64,000 bases of DNA, from the NCBI RefSeq assembly GCF_900188255.1, contig NZ_FZNS01000014.1, positions 35,942 to 99,941 of the forward strand. Reading direction: 5' to 3'. The position numbers and the translations under genes are program-made. The stretch's first letter is position 1, and every line of letters starts with the position of its first letter. Below the pieces are notes generated by a model. The model worked only from the letters and a program-made list of their open reading frames with translations. It was not told the origin of the DNA and searched no databases. Positions 1 through 10,173 of the stretch are shown in pieces. The DNA is from Hymenobacter mucosus (GTDB taxonomy: Bacteria; Bacteroidota; Bacteroidia; Cytophagales; Hymenobacteraceae).

Positions 1-1344
1 TACGTGCCGTTTGTGGTGGCACCGCAGTATGTGCCGCACGTCTACGGCATCGTGTTTACCCTGTTTGCAATGTTCTACTCCATTATTGGGGGAATGCACA
101 GCATTGTACTAGGAGATATGATTAAGTACGCCATCATGACGGTGGCTTGCTTTTCTATTGCAATTATTGCCTATATCCAGCTGCAAGGCAAGCAGTTAGC
201 AGTGCCAGAAGGATGGTTCAATCCTTTCTTCGGTTGGCGGCTAGGCCTTGACTGGTCGCGCCTGATTCCGGAGGTCAACAGCAAGATTGCCAGCGACGGC
301 TACTCCCTGTTTGGCCTGTTCTTCATGATGATGGCCTTCAAGGGTATGTTTGCCTCACTGGCTGGCCCGGCGCCGAACTACGACATGCAGAAGATTCTCT
401 CGACTCGCTCGCCGGAGGAAGCCAGCAAAATGAGCGGCTTCGTGTCCATTATTCTGCTCCCCATCCGCTACTCTCTCATTATTGGCCTCACGGTGCTGGG
501 GTTGCTCTATTACCGCCAGATGAATCTGACGGACTCCACTGGCAGCATCGACTTCGAGCGAATTTTGCCAGCTGCTATCAATAATTTCCTGCCTACTGGC
601 CTGTTAGGGCTGGTGCTCACGGGGTTGCTGGGTGCTTTCATGGGCACGTTCAGCGGCACTGTAAATGCTGCGCAGGCCTACATTGTAAACGATATTTACC
701 TGAAGTACCTCAACCCTACCGCTACTACCCGTCAGATTATTTCCTTAAACTACGTGGTAGGCATACTGGTGGTGGTGGTGGGCGTGGTGTTGGGGTTCTT
801 TGCCAAAGATGTGAACAGCGTGCTGCAATTCATCGTGTCGGCGCTGTATGGGGGGTATATTGCTTCTAACATGTTGAAGTGGTACTGGTGGCGCTTCAAT
901 GCCACCGGCTTTTTCTGGGGAATGCTGATAGGCATTGTGGCCGCTATGCTGTTTGGATTTTTCATTCCTGCTGGCAACCTGCTTTACTTTTTTCCACTGC
1001 TGTTTGTCATCTCATTAGCCGGATCGGTGGTAGGCTCCTATGCCACGCCCCCCACCGATGCCGCGGTGCTTACCAACTTTTACCGCACGGTACGGCCTTG
1101 GGGCTTTTGGGGCCCTGTGCATGCACAGGTAGTAGCTGGGGACCCCTCGTTTCAGCCCAACCGCAACTTTCGGCTGAATATGTTCAATGTGGTGCTGGGC
1201 ATCATTGCGCAGCTGTGCTTAACTATTCTTCCTATGTACCTGATTCTGATGCAGCAGCTACCGTTGCTTATCACAGTGGGTATACTGGCCGTGCTAGTCG
1301 TTATTCTGAAAAAAACCTGGTGGGACCAGCTCAGTGCCTACTAA
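1..1344 (+). CDS. Sodium:solute symporter (SSS family), 5'-truncated by window edge
   Basis: The reading frame is open from base 1, so the start lies outside the window; 447 codons are visible. The protein is a chain of hydrophobic segments separated by short loops, ending in a membrane helix and the short tail KKTWWDQLSAY. Segments such as GLLGAFMGTFSGTVNAAQAY and the preceding GLLGLVLTGLLG resemble the conserved helices of SSS (SGLT-like) transporters. It lies 91 nt upstream of a GH130 phosphorylase and an AGE epimerase in the same direction. The inferred role is sodium-driven inner-membrane uptake of mannobiose or a related disaccharide. The family is fairly clear; the substrate is inferred from neighbours only. 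Confidence 0.85.
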   Translation, partial: YVPFVVAPQYVPHVYGIVFTLFAMFYSIIGGMHSIVLGDMIKYAIMTVACFSIAIIAYIQLQGKQLAVPEGWFNPFFGWRLGLDWSRLIPEVNSKIASDGYSLFGLFFMMMAFKGMFASLAGPAPNYDMQKILSTRSPEEASKMSGFVSIILLPIRYSLIIGLTVLGLLYYRQMNLTDSTGSIDFERILPAAINNFLPTGLLGLVLTGLLGAFMGTFSGTVNAAQAYIVNDIYLKYLNPTATTRQIISLNYVVGILVVVVGVVLGFFAKDVNSVLQFIVSALYGGYIASNMLKWYWWRFNATGFFWGMLIGIVAAMLFGFFIPAGNLLYFFPLLFVISLAGSVVGSYATPPTDAAVLTNFYRTVRPWGFWGPVHAQVVAGDPSFQPNRNFRLNMFNVVLGIIAQLCLTILPMYLILMQQLPLLITVGILAVLVVILKKTWWDQLSAY

Positions 1345-1435
1345 GGCGCCACTGCCGCTTACCGCTTTGCTACGCCTCCGCAGCAGTCAACTGCTTAAAT
1401 AGGAAACCGTCCCACTCATTTTCGGTGATAACGCT

Positions 1436-2662
1436 ATGACTACTCTTTTTGACAACCGTTTTCGCGCGCTACACGCCCACCACGAATGCCTACTGTCGGC
1501 TGCTAACCTTCCGGAAGAGCTAGGCAACGGCGTTATCAAACGCTACCAGCACCCCGTACTAACAGCAGCCCACACGCCCCTTACCTGGCGCTACGACCTG
1601 AATCCTGATACCAACCCATACTGCATGGAACGTATCGGTATCAACGCGGCCTTCAACTCAGGCGCTATCAAGTGGAACGACAAGTATGTGTTAGTAGCGC
1701 GGGTAGAGGGTACAGACCGTAAATCGTTCTTCGCAGTGGCCGAAAGCCCCAACGGCGTCGATAATTTTCGGTTTTGGGAGTATCCCATTGTGCTTCCTGA
1801 AACCGACGAGCCGGAAACGAACATCTACGACATGCGCCTGACGAGGCACGCAGATGGCTGGATATACGGCCTGTTCTGTACCGAGCGCCGCGACCCCACC
1901 GCCCCCACCGCCGACCAGTCGGCTGCCGTGGCGCGTTGCGGTATTGCCCGCACCAAAGATCTGGTAACGTGGGAGCGGCTGGGCGATTTGAAAACCAACT
2001 CGGCGCAGCAACGCAACGTGGTGCTACACCCCGAGTTTGTGGAAGGCAAATATGCCTTTTATACGCGCCCACAGGATAGCTTTATTGAGGCAGGTAGGGG
2101 TGGCGGCATTGGGTTTGCGCTTTCTGGCTCCATCGAGCAGGCTGAGGTGACGGAGGAAGTCATTATAGACCCAAAACGCTACCATACTGTGTATGAAGCC
2201 AAGAATGGCCTAGGGCCTGCCCCCATCAAAACCGAGCAGGGCTGGCTGCACCTCGCCCATGGCGTACGCAATACAGCCGCCGGTCTGCGCTACGTGCTCT
2301 ACCTGTTCATGACCGATCTACACGACCTTACCCGGATTATTCATAAGCCCGCCGGCTACTTTATTGCGCCGGAAGGGGAGGAGCGCATCGGGGACGTCTC
2401 GAACGTGGTGTTCAGCAATGGTTGGATTGCGGATGCTAATGGTCAAGTGTTCATCTACTATGGCTCTTCCGATACTCGTATGCACGTGGCTACCTCCACC
2501 ATCGATCAACTTGTAGACTACGTGACGAATACACCCGAAGACGGGCTGCAGTCCCATTCTTCGGCACAGGCCATCTGCGAGTTGATCAGCCGTAACAAAG
2601 CTTTTCCTCGCGCCAGCCATCCTTTTTCCACTGCTACGCACTATAATGGGGTAGGGCAGTAG
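1436..2662 (+). CDS. GH130 glycosidase phosphorylase, probable 4-O-beta-D-mannosyl-D-glucose phosphorylase
   Basis: This 408-residue cytoplasmic protein has no signal peptide. It has the five-bladed propeller signatures of GH130: RIGINAAFNSGAIKW near residue 67, VARVEGTDRKSFFAVAES near residue 88, and YDMRLTRHADGWIYG near residue 131. Asp132 in YDMRLT is placed like the general acid of GH130 subfamily 1 enzymes. The family phosphorolyses beta-1,4-mannosyl-glucose to mannose-1-phosphate and glucose. The next gene encodes the epimerase that makes this substrate from mannobiose, which supports the mannosylglucose assignment over mannan-oligosaccharide phosphorylase. ATG at 1436 follows the symporter by 91 nt. 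Confidence 0.88.
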   Translation: MTTLFDNRFRALHAHHECLLSAANLPEELGNGVIKRYQHPVLTAAHTPLTWRYDLNPDTNPYCMERIGINAAFNSGAIKWNDKYVLVARVEGTDRKSFFAVAESPNGVDNFRFWEYPIVLPETDEPETNIYDMRLTRHADGWIYGLFCTERRDPTAPTADQSAAVARCGIARTKDLVTWERLGDLKTNSAQQRNVVLHPEFVEGKYAFYTRPQDSFIEAGRGGGIGFALSGSIEQAEVTEEVIIDPKRYHTVYEAKNGLGPAPIKTEQGWLHLAHGVRNTAAGLRYVLYLFMTDLHDLTRIIHKPAGYFIAPEGEERIGDVSNVVFSNGWIADANGQVFIYYGSSDTRMHVATSTIDQLVDYVTNTPEDGLQSHSSAQAICELISRNKAFPRASHPFSTATHYNGVGQ

Positions 2663-2728
2663 GGGCGGCTAGTAGGGCAGCCCTACCGCGCCATATCCAG
2701 GGGTTTCTCATTTATTCTGTCTTCTGCC

Positions 2729-3928
2729 ATGCACCTCACCAACTCGTTTCAACGTGAGCTGTCTGCTATTCTTTCCTACTGGAGTACGCACACGCTGGAT
2801 GAAGAATACGGCGGTTTTCAAGGCAAAATAGATAGCGACAATCGCGTGGTACCCTACGCCCCGAAAGGCTCGGTGCTGCATGCCCGCATTCTATGGACGT
2901 TCTCGGCTGCTTACAACGCTACCCATCATGCCGACTACCTGCCGCTGGCCACCCGCGCTTTCGACTACATAACGCAGTATTTTATTGATTCTGAGCATAG
3001 CGGTGTGTATTGGACAGTCGATTATCGGGGGCAGCCGCTAGACACTAAAAAGCAAATCTATGCGCTGGCATTTGCGCTCTATGGAGTGTCGGAATACTAC
3101 CTAGCCAGTGGCAATGTACAAGCCCTGGCGTTGGCGCAGGAGCTGTTTCGTACCATTGAACAACACAGCTACGATGCAGAACATGGAGGATACCTAGAAG
3201 CGTTGGCCCGTGACTGGACCCCCCTGAATGATCTGCGCCTGAGCGCTAAAGACGCCAACGAGAAGAAAACTACAAATACGCACCTACACGTGCTGGAAGC
3301 GTATGCCAACCTATACCGGGCATGGCCAGAGGCGCTACTAAAGCAGCGAATTGTCGAATTGTTGGCCCTCTTCGCCGACCACATTGTCGACCCCACGACC
3401 TACCACATGCACTTGTTTTTTAATGAGCAGTGGGTGGCACGGCCCGATGTTATTTCCTACGGGCACGAAATTGAAGCAGCCTGGCTGCTGTTGGACGCGG
3501 CCAAGCTGATAGGGGAGGAGACCTTAATTATTCGTTTTCAGCAATTTGCAGTAGCACTGGCCCGCGCTGCCGCCGAAGGTGTCGCTGCCGACGGTGGGTT
3601 AAACTATGAATACGATCCAGCCCAGCAACACATGGTAGCCGAAAAGCACTGGTGGGTGCAGGCCGAGGCCATGGTTGGTTTTCTTAATGCGTTTGAGTTG
3701 ACGAAAGAGGAGCAGTTTTACGACTACTTCCTGACTACCTGGGAATTTACGCAACGCCATCTCATCGACCACGAACACGGTGAATGGCAATGGGGCATCA
3801 ACGCCGACCACAGCGTGATGCCAGGACAGGATAAAGCCGGCCTGTGGAAATGCCCCTACCACAACAGCCGCGCCTGTCTGGAGATTCTGAAGCGGCTGGC
3901 AAACATGCTTTCATCAACACCTAAGTAG
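2729..3928 (+). CDS. AGE-family cellobiose/mannobiose 2-epimerase
   Basis: This 399-residue soluble (alpha/alpha)6-barrel protein belongs to the N-acylglucosamine 2-epimerase superfamily. Histidines of the cellobiose 2-epimerase active site can be recognised: H187 in THLHVLEAYANLYR, H246 in SYGHEIEAAWLL and H378 in CPYHNSRACLEIL. Aromatic residues in EKHWWVQAEAMVGF complete the pocket. The spacing matches known cellobiose 2-epimerases, which convert beta-1,4-mannobiose to mannosylglucose. It is 66 nt after the GH130 gene, so the two form the phosphorolytic mannan pathway. It is the last gene of the operon; a 1.2 kb gap follows. Confidence 0.9.
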   Translation: MHLTNSFQRELSAILSYWSTHTLDEEYGGFQGKIDSDNRVVPYAPKGSVLHARILWTFSAAYNATHHADYLPLATRAFDYITQYFIDSEHSGVYWTVDYRGQPLDTKKQIYALAFALYGVSEYYLASGNVQALALAQELFRTIEQHSYDAEHGGYLEALARDWTPLNDLRLSAKDANEKKTTNTHLHVLEAYANLYRAWPEALLKQRIVELLALFADHIVDPTTYHMHLFFNEQWVARPDVISYGHEIEAAWLLLDAAKLIGEETLIIRFQQFAVALARAAAEGVAADGGLNYEYDPAQQHMVAEKHWWVQAEAMVGFLNAFELTKEEQFYDYFLTTWEFTQRHLIDHEHGEWQWGINADHSVMPGQDKAGLWKCPYHNSRACLEILKRLANMLSSTPK

Positions 3929-3986
3929 GTAAGTGTTGCCGTTCCTTTAAAACCAGGCGTACAAGTTTATTTCGTTACCGCCAGGG

Positions 3987-4145
3987 CTATTCTTGTCCCA
4001 TATAGGTAGTGCGCCCCACCGTGTAGCTCAGATGACCAACCTGTGTGCTAGCAAACAGGTCAAAGTTGACGGTATTATGTATAGGGGCTGCTCGTGTTGA
4101 ATTGAATGCTAACATGAATGGCAAGAAGTTACCTTGCCTTTTTGC
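3987..4145 (-). pseudogene. Short coding-like fragment, C-terminal remnant of unknown protein
   Basis: A 53-codon open frame ends in TAG at 3987-3989. It reads like real protein (NTVNFDLFASTQVGHLSYTV near its end) and is closed upstream by TGA at 4146-4148. An ATG occurs only internally (4115). I do not recognise the family. It may be the 3' end of a lost gene or chance. Confidence 0.25.
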
Positions 4146-4766
4146 TCACACATACCGCTGCTTAAGTTGATAACTGATGGTGTAAGCCAGAGAACTTGAA
4201 CGTATCAAACGATGAGCGATACGGAATGGTGTTGGCTGAATAACAAAGGATAGATTATATCTAAAACAAATGAGTTTTATGCCTACAAAAAGCTAAAATA
4301 GTATCATATTTTAATTTGGTTATTTGTCTGTCATGCATATGAATATGATAAGGGTATGACAGACCATATACCTATTTGACTTTATGTCTCCTGAAGAGAT
4401 AACGCAAGGTTCTATTATCTGGAGATAGGCTGCCATTGATGTGCAGAGGCCATAATTGTCCTGCAAATCATTAATTAAAGTCGTATATAAACGGAAGAGT
4501 AATTCCTCGTACTAGAAAAATATACTTTTTTTCTGTTGAGATAGAGTTGTGCTATAGGAAGATTTTGAAGCAATACAATAGGTGTAAAATTTTGTCATTT
4601 GTTTAAAAATGATAAAGTAGATGTCATAAAAGTATCATAAAAGAAATATGATTTTTTTAGCATAAGAGTATTTATAAGTTAATCCTTGGTGATGCACCAT
4701 TGTACTTTACAAGTAGCGGGAGAGCTGGTGTGTATTAAGGGTAGATTGTTTGTTGCTTTTTCATTA

Positions 4767-4780
4767 CTAAATCGATTTAG
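4767..4780. promoter_or_regulatory. Palindrome CTAAATCGATTTAG, candidate operator
   Basis: A perfect 14-bp palindrome with a central CG lies about 385 bp upstream of susC. The ATCGAT core recurs twice (33532-33537 and 33648-33653) in the divergent promoter region of the second susC. The shape fits a LacI-type or similar dimeric repressor site, but no cognate regulator is encoded in the window. Confidence 0.3.
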
Positions 4781-5164
4781 ATTTATCGTAAATTTTCATT
4801 GCAAACGGTTTCTAGTCCTGTACAGCTGTGTTTAAGTTCACCTAAGCACAAACTCCCTTAGAGATATTTTTTGCTAGCAACGCGTTTACAGTCAATAGTT
4901 AATGCTAAGCTGTTTCTGTTTATATGTCATAGAAGCTACGCTCCGTAGCCCTGTCATCGACAGTTATGCGAAGGCTTTAGAGGATAAGTGACTCTCTATC
5001 CGTCGACGCAAGGAAGTAAGCGCCAGTAAGTAGCTTGTTTGCATCATTTTGCCTCTTGATGCGAGGTTGTTCTCCTGTTCTCAAAAACTAGGGGCAGAGA
5101 CTTTCATGCCTTCTGTTTTCTGCACACTACCCCCAAAAATTCCCACAACTACTCATTTCCCTCT

Positions 5165-8100
5165 ATGAAGAAGCCTTTACCTCTTCTCTGTCTACTCATA
5201 CTGCTGCTAATTTCAGTAGAATCCTGGGCGCAAGCTGTTATAAAAGGAACTGTTACAGGTGTGACAGATAACAGTGGTTTGCCAGGCGTTAGTATAGCTG
5301 TAAAAGGCACCAGCACGGGCACTATAACAGATGCTCAGGGAGCCTACTCGCTAACTCTTCCTGCGGGTAGCAACACGCTGGTTTTCTCCTTTATAGGATA
5401 TGAAACCAAAGAAATAACGGCAAACGCCTCATCTACAGTTAATGTGCGGCTAAAAACCGACCAGAAGGCCCTAGAAGAGGTTGTTGTTATTGGCTACGGC
5501 TCAGTAAAAAAGAGCGACGTGACCGGGGCCGTATCATCCGTGAAAACCGAGGACATCCTGAAGACCATTCCTACCAGCATCAACCAAGGGCTGCAAGGAC
5601 AAGTGGCGGGCGTGCAGGTGAACCGCAGCGACGGAGCCCCCGGCGCGGGTATCAGCCTGACCATTCGTGGTGCAAATTCCTTTACGGGTAGTGAGCCGCT
5701 GTATGTGATTGATGGTATTCCGTTTACCTCGCCCACACCTACCGGTTCTTCCGTTGGCGGGGCCAACCCATCGGGCGGGGCAGGGCAGTCGACCAACGCC
5801 TTGTCCTACATCAACCCCCAGGATATTGAGTCGATGGAAATCCTGAAGGATGCATCGGCTACCGCCATCTACGGCTCACGCGGGGCCAACGGCGTAGTGC
5901 TGATTACTACTAAGAAGGGCAAGACCGACAAAGACCGCATCGAGCTAGTGGCTAACACAAGCGTTTCGGAAATTTCCAAGCGCGTCAACATGCTCAACGC
6001 CTATCAGTACGCCCAGTTTCAGAATGAGGCGCAGCGCAACGCTGAAATCTACAACGGCTACGCACCGAACACGCTGCCTTTCCCCGGCATCCAGGGATTC
6101 GACCCAACTATTGGCGACTCGACCTACCTGCCAGCCCCAGAAGACTTCCTGAACGGCACGGCCGGCGACTCCTACCCAGACGGCTTCACAGGTACCAACT
6201 GGCAGGATCAAATCTTCCGCCGGGCTCTCACCAAGGACTATACCCTGCGCATGTCGGGCGGCAGCGACAAAGGCACCTACTCGGTGTCGGGCAACATGCT
6301 GGATCAGCAGGGTATTATCGTCAACTCAGGCTTTAAGCGCTACGGCTTGCAGGCTAACATTGTGCGGAAAGTGCACAAGTGGATTGAGTTAGGTACCAAC
6401 AACAATATCAGCTTCACAACCTACAACCTGGGCAAAACCAACTCCAACGGCAACGAGGCCAGCATCATCAGCTCGGCGCTGGTGTTCCCGCCTACCTATC
6501 CGGTATCCTCCCCCCAGTCGAAAGCACGGGAAGACAATACCTCCTGGTACGCCGCTGCTAACCCCTACAACTACACCCGCACAGCCAAGGACCAGACCCA
6601 CTCTACAGGTATCTACTCCTCGACATACGCGCAGCTGACGTTTACCGACTATCTCTCTTTCCGGCAGAACCTGGGGGTGAACTACAATGTGAACAACCGG
6701 GAAGTGTACTACAGCCGCCGCTTGCAGGAGGCGCGCACCACTAATGGCTACGCCTACTCTGCGGATGATACGTGGCGTGGCATTACGCTGGAATCTATCC
6801 TGAATTTCAACCGCACCTTTCACCAGGACCACAGCGTCAATGCCGTAGCAGCCGTAACGCGGGAAACGGGCTACTCCTATTACCGCAACATGTCGGTGCG
6901 CGGCTTCCCCGACGACTTGCTGCAAAACAACAATATCAGTGCTGGTCTCAACCAGAAGACCTTGGGCAGTGGCAAGTCGGAAAACGGGTTGTTCTCTATG
7001 CTGGGCCGCGTCAACTACAGCTACAAAGGCAAGTACCTGGCTACAGCTTCGTTCCGCCGCGATGGTTCCAGCCGCTTCACCACCCGCAATAAGTACGCAA
7101 ACTTCTCTTCGTTTGCGCTGGCCTGGAATGCGGGCGACGAAACCTTTGTGCAGGACATGAACCTGTTTAGCACCCTGAAATTTCGGGTGGGCTACGGCCA
7201 GACGGGCAACCAGGGCATTGGGTCCTACCGCTCCCTACCCTATTTCGCATTTTCGGCCTACCCCATCAACGGCACATTGCAGCCCGGCTATGCCGACGTA
7301 ACCTGGCGCGGTCCGGCCGATGTGAACCTGCGGTGGGAAACTACGGACCAAGTAAATGCCGGCGTGGATATGGGCTTTATGCAGAACCGCTTCACGGTGA
7401 CAGTGGATGTGTACAAGAAAAAGACCCACGACCTGTTGCAGCCCATCCAGATTCCGAACAGCACAGGCTTTACTACCCAACTCACCAACTTCGGCACCGT
7501 GGAGAACAAGGGCCTGGAAATCTCCGGCATTGGCGCACTCGTAACGACGCCGCGTTTCAACTGGAATCTCAACGCCAACATCTCTTTCAACCGCAACCAG
7601 ATGCTGGATCTGCCCGGCGACCAGTTTGCCGGTAGCCTCTACAACAACTTCGACAACTTCTTCCTGCAGCGCAACGGACAGCCCATTGGTACGGTGTACG
7701 GCTTCGTGGAAGACGGTTTTTACGACAACTTAGCGGAGGTAGTGGCCGACCCCTACTACGCGGGCCAGTCGGAGGAAGTACAGCGCATGATGATTGGGGA
7801 AATCAAGTACAAAAACTTCGATGAAGACCCCGCCATTACGGCCAATGACCGCCGGATCATTGGCAATACGAACGCGAAATACAACTTCGGTGTCACTAAC
7901 AGCTTCTCGTACCGGAACTTCAACCTGAGCGTGTTCTTCCAGGGCGTACAGGGCAACGACATTGTAAATACCAACCTGTACCAGATTCGGATGGGCAAGG
8001 TGGCCAACATCCCCCAGTTTGTGTACGACGGACGGTGGACGCCCGAAAATGCCGCCAACGCTACCTGGCCGAAGGCCCTGGCCGCTGATACGCGCCAGCC

Positions 8101-8365
8101 ACGCCTCTCAGACCGTCTGGTGCAGGATGGCTCCTATGTGCGCCTGAAGAATATCAACGTGGGTTACGTCTTCAAGAACCTAGCCCCCTTCATTGATGCC
8201 ATTAACGTGTACGCCAGCGTTAGCAACGTGCTGACCTTCACCAAATACAAGTGGTACGATCCGGACGTTAACGCCTTCGGCAGTGATGCTTCCCGCCGTG
8301 GTGTTGACATGAATTCCTACCCCAACAGCCGCACCTTCACCCTGGGGGTAAGCGCTGGCTTCTAA
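5165..8365 (+). CDS. SusC/RagA-family TonB-dependent outer-membrane transporter (hemicellulose locus, + arm)
   Basis: The 1066-residue protein starts with a signal peptide ending near ESWAQA. A carboxypeptidase-regulatory-like N-terminal domain follows (VIKGTVTG to about residue 100), then the TonB-box-like stretch EEVVVIGYGSVKKSDVTGAV, the plug with LYVIDGIPF and YGSRGANGVVLITTKKG, and a beta-barrel ending in an aromatic residue (LGVSAGF). Length and order match SusC transporters, which import oligosaccharides with a partner SusD lipoprotein. It begins the + arm; susD starts 28 nt later. The likely ligands are large gluco- or galactomannan or xyloglucan fragments, inferred from the enzymes downstream. 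Confidence 0.95.
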   Translation: MKKPLPLLCLLILLLISVESWAQAVIKGTVTGVTDNSGLPGVSIAVKGTSTGTITDAQGAYSLTLPAGSNTLVFSFIGYETKEITANASSTVNVRLKTDQKALEEVVVIGYGSVKKSDVTGAVSSVKTEDILKTIPTSINQGLQGQVAGVQVNRSDGAPGAGISLTIRGANSFTGSEPLYVIDGIPFTSPTPTGSSVGGANPSGGAGQSTNALSYINPQDIESMEILKDASATAIYGSRGANGVVLITTKKGKTDKDRIELVANTSVSEISKRVNMLNAYQYAQFQNEAQRNAEIYNGYAPNTLPFPGIQGFDPTIGDSTYLPAPEDFLNGTAGDSYPDGFTGTNWQDQIFRRALTKDYTLRMSGGSDKGTYSVSGNMLDQQGIIVNSGFKRYGLQANIVRKVHKWIELGTNNNISFTTYNLGKTNSNGNEASIISSALVFPPTYPVSSPQSKAREDNTSWYAAANPYNYTRTAKDQTHSTGIYSSTYAQLTFTDYLSFRQNLGVNYNVNNREVYYSRRLQEARTTNGYAYSADDTWRGITLESILNFNRTFHQDHSVNAVAAVTRETGYSYYRNMSVRGFPDDLLQNNNISAGLNQKTLGSGKSENGLFSMLGRVNYSYKGKYLATASFRRDGSSRFTTRNKYANFSSFALAWNAGDETFVQDMNLFSTLKFRVGYGQTGNQGIGSYRSLPYFAFSAYPINGTLQPGYADVTWRGPADVNLRWETTDQVNAGVDMGFMQNRFTVTVDVYKKKTHDLLQPIQIPNSTGFTTQLTNFGTVENKGLEISGIGALVTTPRFNWNLNANISFNRNQMLDLPGDQFAGSLYNNFDNFFLQRNGQPIGTVYGFVEDGFYDNLAEVVADPYYAGQSEEVQRMMIGEIKYKNFDEDPAITANDRRIIGNTNAKYNFGVTNSFSYRNFNLSVFFQGVQGNDIVNTNLYQIRMGKVANIPQFVYDGRWTPENAANATWPKALAADTRQPRLSDRLVQDGSYVRLKNINVGYVFKNLAPFIDAINVYASVSNVLTFTKYKWYDPDVNAFGSDASRRGVDMNSYPNSRTFTLGVSAGF

Positions 8366-8393
8366 TCTCAAGACCTAGGTAGTCTCTCATCAG

Positions 8394-10088
8394 ATGAAAA
8401 AGATACAAGTACTTGCCCTCCTGTTTGCTGCTTCACTTGCTAGCACTGCTTGCACTGATTTTTTGGAAGAAAAGCCGCTGGATTTCGTTACGCCCGATCA
8501 GGTAACTGACGCCAACTTTATTGCCAACGGCGCACTCAACACGCTGGCGTCGGGCTCTATGTTCCGCTACGGGCCGTTTCCGAACCTATGGGACTACGAC
8601 TCGGACGACGCCACGGGGCCTAGCTGGGCCTTTGGCGACGTGGGCGCTGGCAACTATCAATCCTACTGGGGCATCGACTACGGCTGGAATGGCCCCTATA
8701 CCCTGATTCACCGTTGCAACTTTGGGATTTCGCAGATTACGTCCATGACGACGGCCGATGAGACGGTGAAACAGAACGCGCTCGGGCAACTGTATTTCCT
8801 GCGGGGTTGGGCGTACTTCCTACTCGTGCGGGCCTACGGCGCCGTGCCAGTGTTCGAGAAGGCCGTCACGGAGGGTGCCGATCCGCAACAGCCGCGCACT
8901 CCGGTGAAGGATGTATACGCCCTGATCATCGACAACCTGAAGCTGGCCGAAGCCAACCTGAAATCGACCACGAGCGCGGGCTACGAGCCGGGCCGCCCCA
9001 GCAAGGGTGCCGCCAGCAGTCTGCTGGCAAAAGTATATCTCACTATGGCTTCGGGCTCGCTATCCAGCGGGCAGGTGACAGTGATGGGCGGTAAGGCCTT
9101 TGAATTGGTGAACGGCAAAAAAGTGCTGCTGGCTCCACGCCCCATGACCCACAACAAAATGGTAGTAGCGGGCCTGGAAAGTCTGAACTCAGCCGAGTAT
9201 TTTAAGCTGGCCCGCGACAAAGCACAGGAAGTGATGAACAGCGGCGAGTATTACCTGTTTCCTTCGCACGCCGAGGTGTGGACCGTAGCCAACCGTAACC
9301 GTGGGGAGCATATCTGGGCGCTGCAAAGCGTTTCCGAAAACCCTGATTTTGGCAACGAAATCTCCCTGTTCCGTCGTGGTCGCCTCGACCCCAGCAAGGC
9401 TGACCAGCTGGAAGGCGGCTGGATTGGTACTTCTTACCAGTGGTACCACAACTTTGAGGGAAACGACCAGCGCATCACCGACGGCGTGCTGCACCGCTGG
9501 AAAATGTGGAGCAACACCCAGTTTCACTACTACCCACTGAGCGACAGCTCCGTGGTGGAAGGGGTAGACAACAGCCCGGCTGCCGTGGCCAAGCGCGCCA
9601 AGTACGGCTACCAGCCCACCGACGTATCGGGCCTGGATGATGGCCGGATTGCCCGCCTGCGCAAGTTTGAAGCGGTAGCGAAAAACAACGTGACCCTGGG
9701 CGACTTTCATTTCCCACTGCTGCGCTACCCAGATGTGCTCTTGATTTTTGCCGAAGCTGATAACGAAGTGAGCGGTGGCCCAACCGCCGCCGCCAAAAAC
9801 GCTGTAAATCAGATTCGGCGCCGCAACGGTGCCACGGAGGTAGGCAGCCTCAATCAGCGGGAATTTCGCTCGTTTGTGCTGGAAGAGCGCCGCCGGGAGC
9901 TGGCCCTGGAGGGCGACCGGCGCTGGGATCTGATCCGCTGGGGCATCTATCTGCCGGTGATGAACGCCATCGATATTGATGAGAACAACGTGATAAAGCG
10001 CCGCCAGCAGAAGCACCTGCTGTACCCGATTCCGATTTCGGAAGTGAATGCCAACAAGCTCATTGGCGGTAACAACCCTGGCTGGTAG
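8394..10088 (+). CDS. SusD/RagB-family surface nutrient-binding lipoprotein
   Basis: The protein has 564 residues with a lipoprotein signal; the lipobox LASTAC puts the lipidated cysteine near residue 20. The mature start TDFLEEKPLDFVTPDQ is typical of SusD proteins. Tetratricopeptide-like helices follow (QLYFLRGWAYFLLVRAYG), as does the C-terminal signature RREFVLEERRREL-like stretch ending in RRWDLIRWG and LYPIP. It forms the lid of the upstream SusC. A strong 18-bp hairpin lies 7 nt after the stop. Confidence 0.95.
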   Translation: MKKIQVLALLFAASLASTACTDFLEEKPLDFVTPDQVTDANFIANGALNTLASGSMFRYGPFPNLWDYDSDDATGPSWAFGDVGAGNYQSYWGIDYGWNGPYTLIHRCNFGISQITSMTTADETVKQNALGQLYFLRGWAYFLLVRAYGAVPVFEKAVTEGADPQQPRTPVKDVYALIIDNLKLAEANLKSTTSAGYEPGRPSKGAASSLLAKVYLTMASGSLSSGQVTVMGGKAFELVNGKKVLLAPRPMTHNKMVVAGLESLNSAEYFKLARDKAQEVMNSGEYYLFPSHAEVWTVANRNRGEHIWALQSVSENPDFGNEISLFRRGRLDPSKADQLEGGWIGTSYQWYHNFEGNDQRITDGVLHRWKMWSNTQFHYYPLSDSSVVEGVDNSPAAVAKRAKYGYQPTDVSGLDDGRIARLRKFEAVAKNNVTLGDFHFPLLRYPDVLLIFAEADNEVSGGPTAAAKNAVNQIRRRNGATEVGSLNQREFRSFVLEERRRELALEGDRRWDLIRWGIYLPVMNAIDIDENNVIKRRQQKHLLYPIPISEVNANKLIGGNNPGW

Positions 10089-10095
10089 CAACTCA

Positions 10096-10141
10096 GCAGG
10101 CACCTTCTGTGGGACTAGTTGGCCCCACAGAAGGTGCCTGC
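10096..10141 (+). terminator. 18-bp perfect stem-loop immediately after susD
   Basis: Arms 10096-10113 and 10124-10141 are perfectly complementary, with a 10-nt loop. There is no long T run after it, so it may be a partial terminator or an mRNA 3'-end protecting element that reduces expression of the downstream enzymes relative to susCD. Confidence 0.6.
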
Positions 10142-10173
10142 ACTTCCCATCCCACTCCCTTCATACAATTCCC

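Larger units (their letters stand above)
3929..5164. other. AT-rich 1.24 kb intergenic region with susC leader
   Basis: There is no intact gene here. The AT content rises sharply (about 4200-4900) relative to both flanking operons. A short coding-like remnant lies at 3987-4145 on the - strand. Nearer the susC start there is a 14-bp perfect palindrome centred on ATCGAT (4767-4780), an AAACGGTTT site (4803-4811) and AACGCGTT (4879-4886). CG-centred palindromes of this kind resemble LacI-type operators. The promoter of the downstream susC operon must lie here, but I could not place a convincing -33/-7 pair. Confidence 0.5.

Noticed and set aside
9189..10103. Long - strand frame opposite the first susD
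   Set aside because: It is antisense to a clearly conserved susD gene and shows no domain; high-GC codon bias on the + strand explains it.
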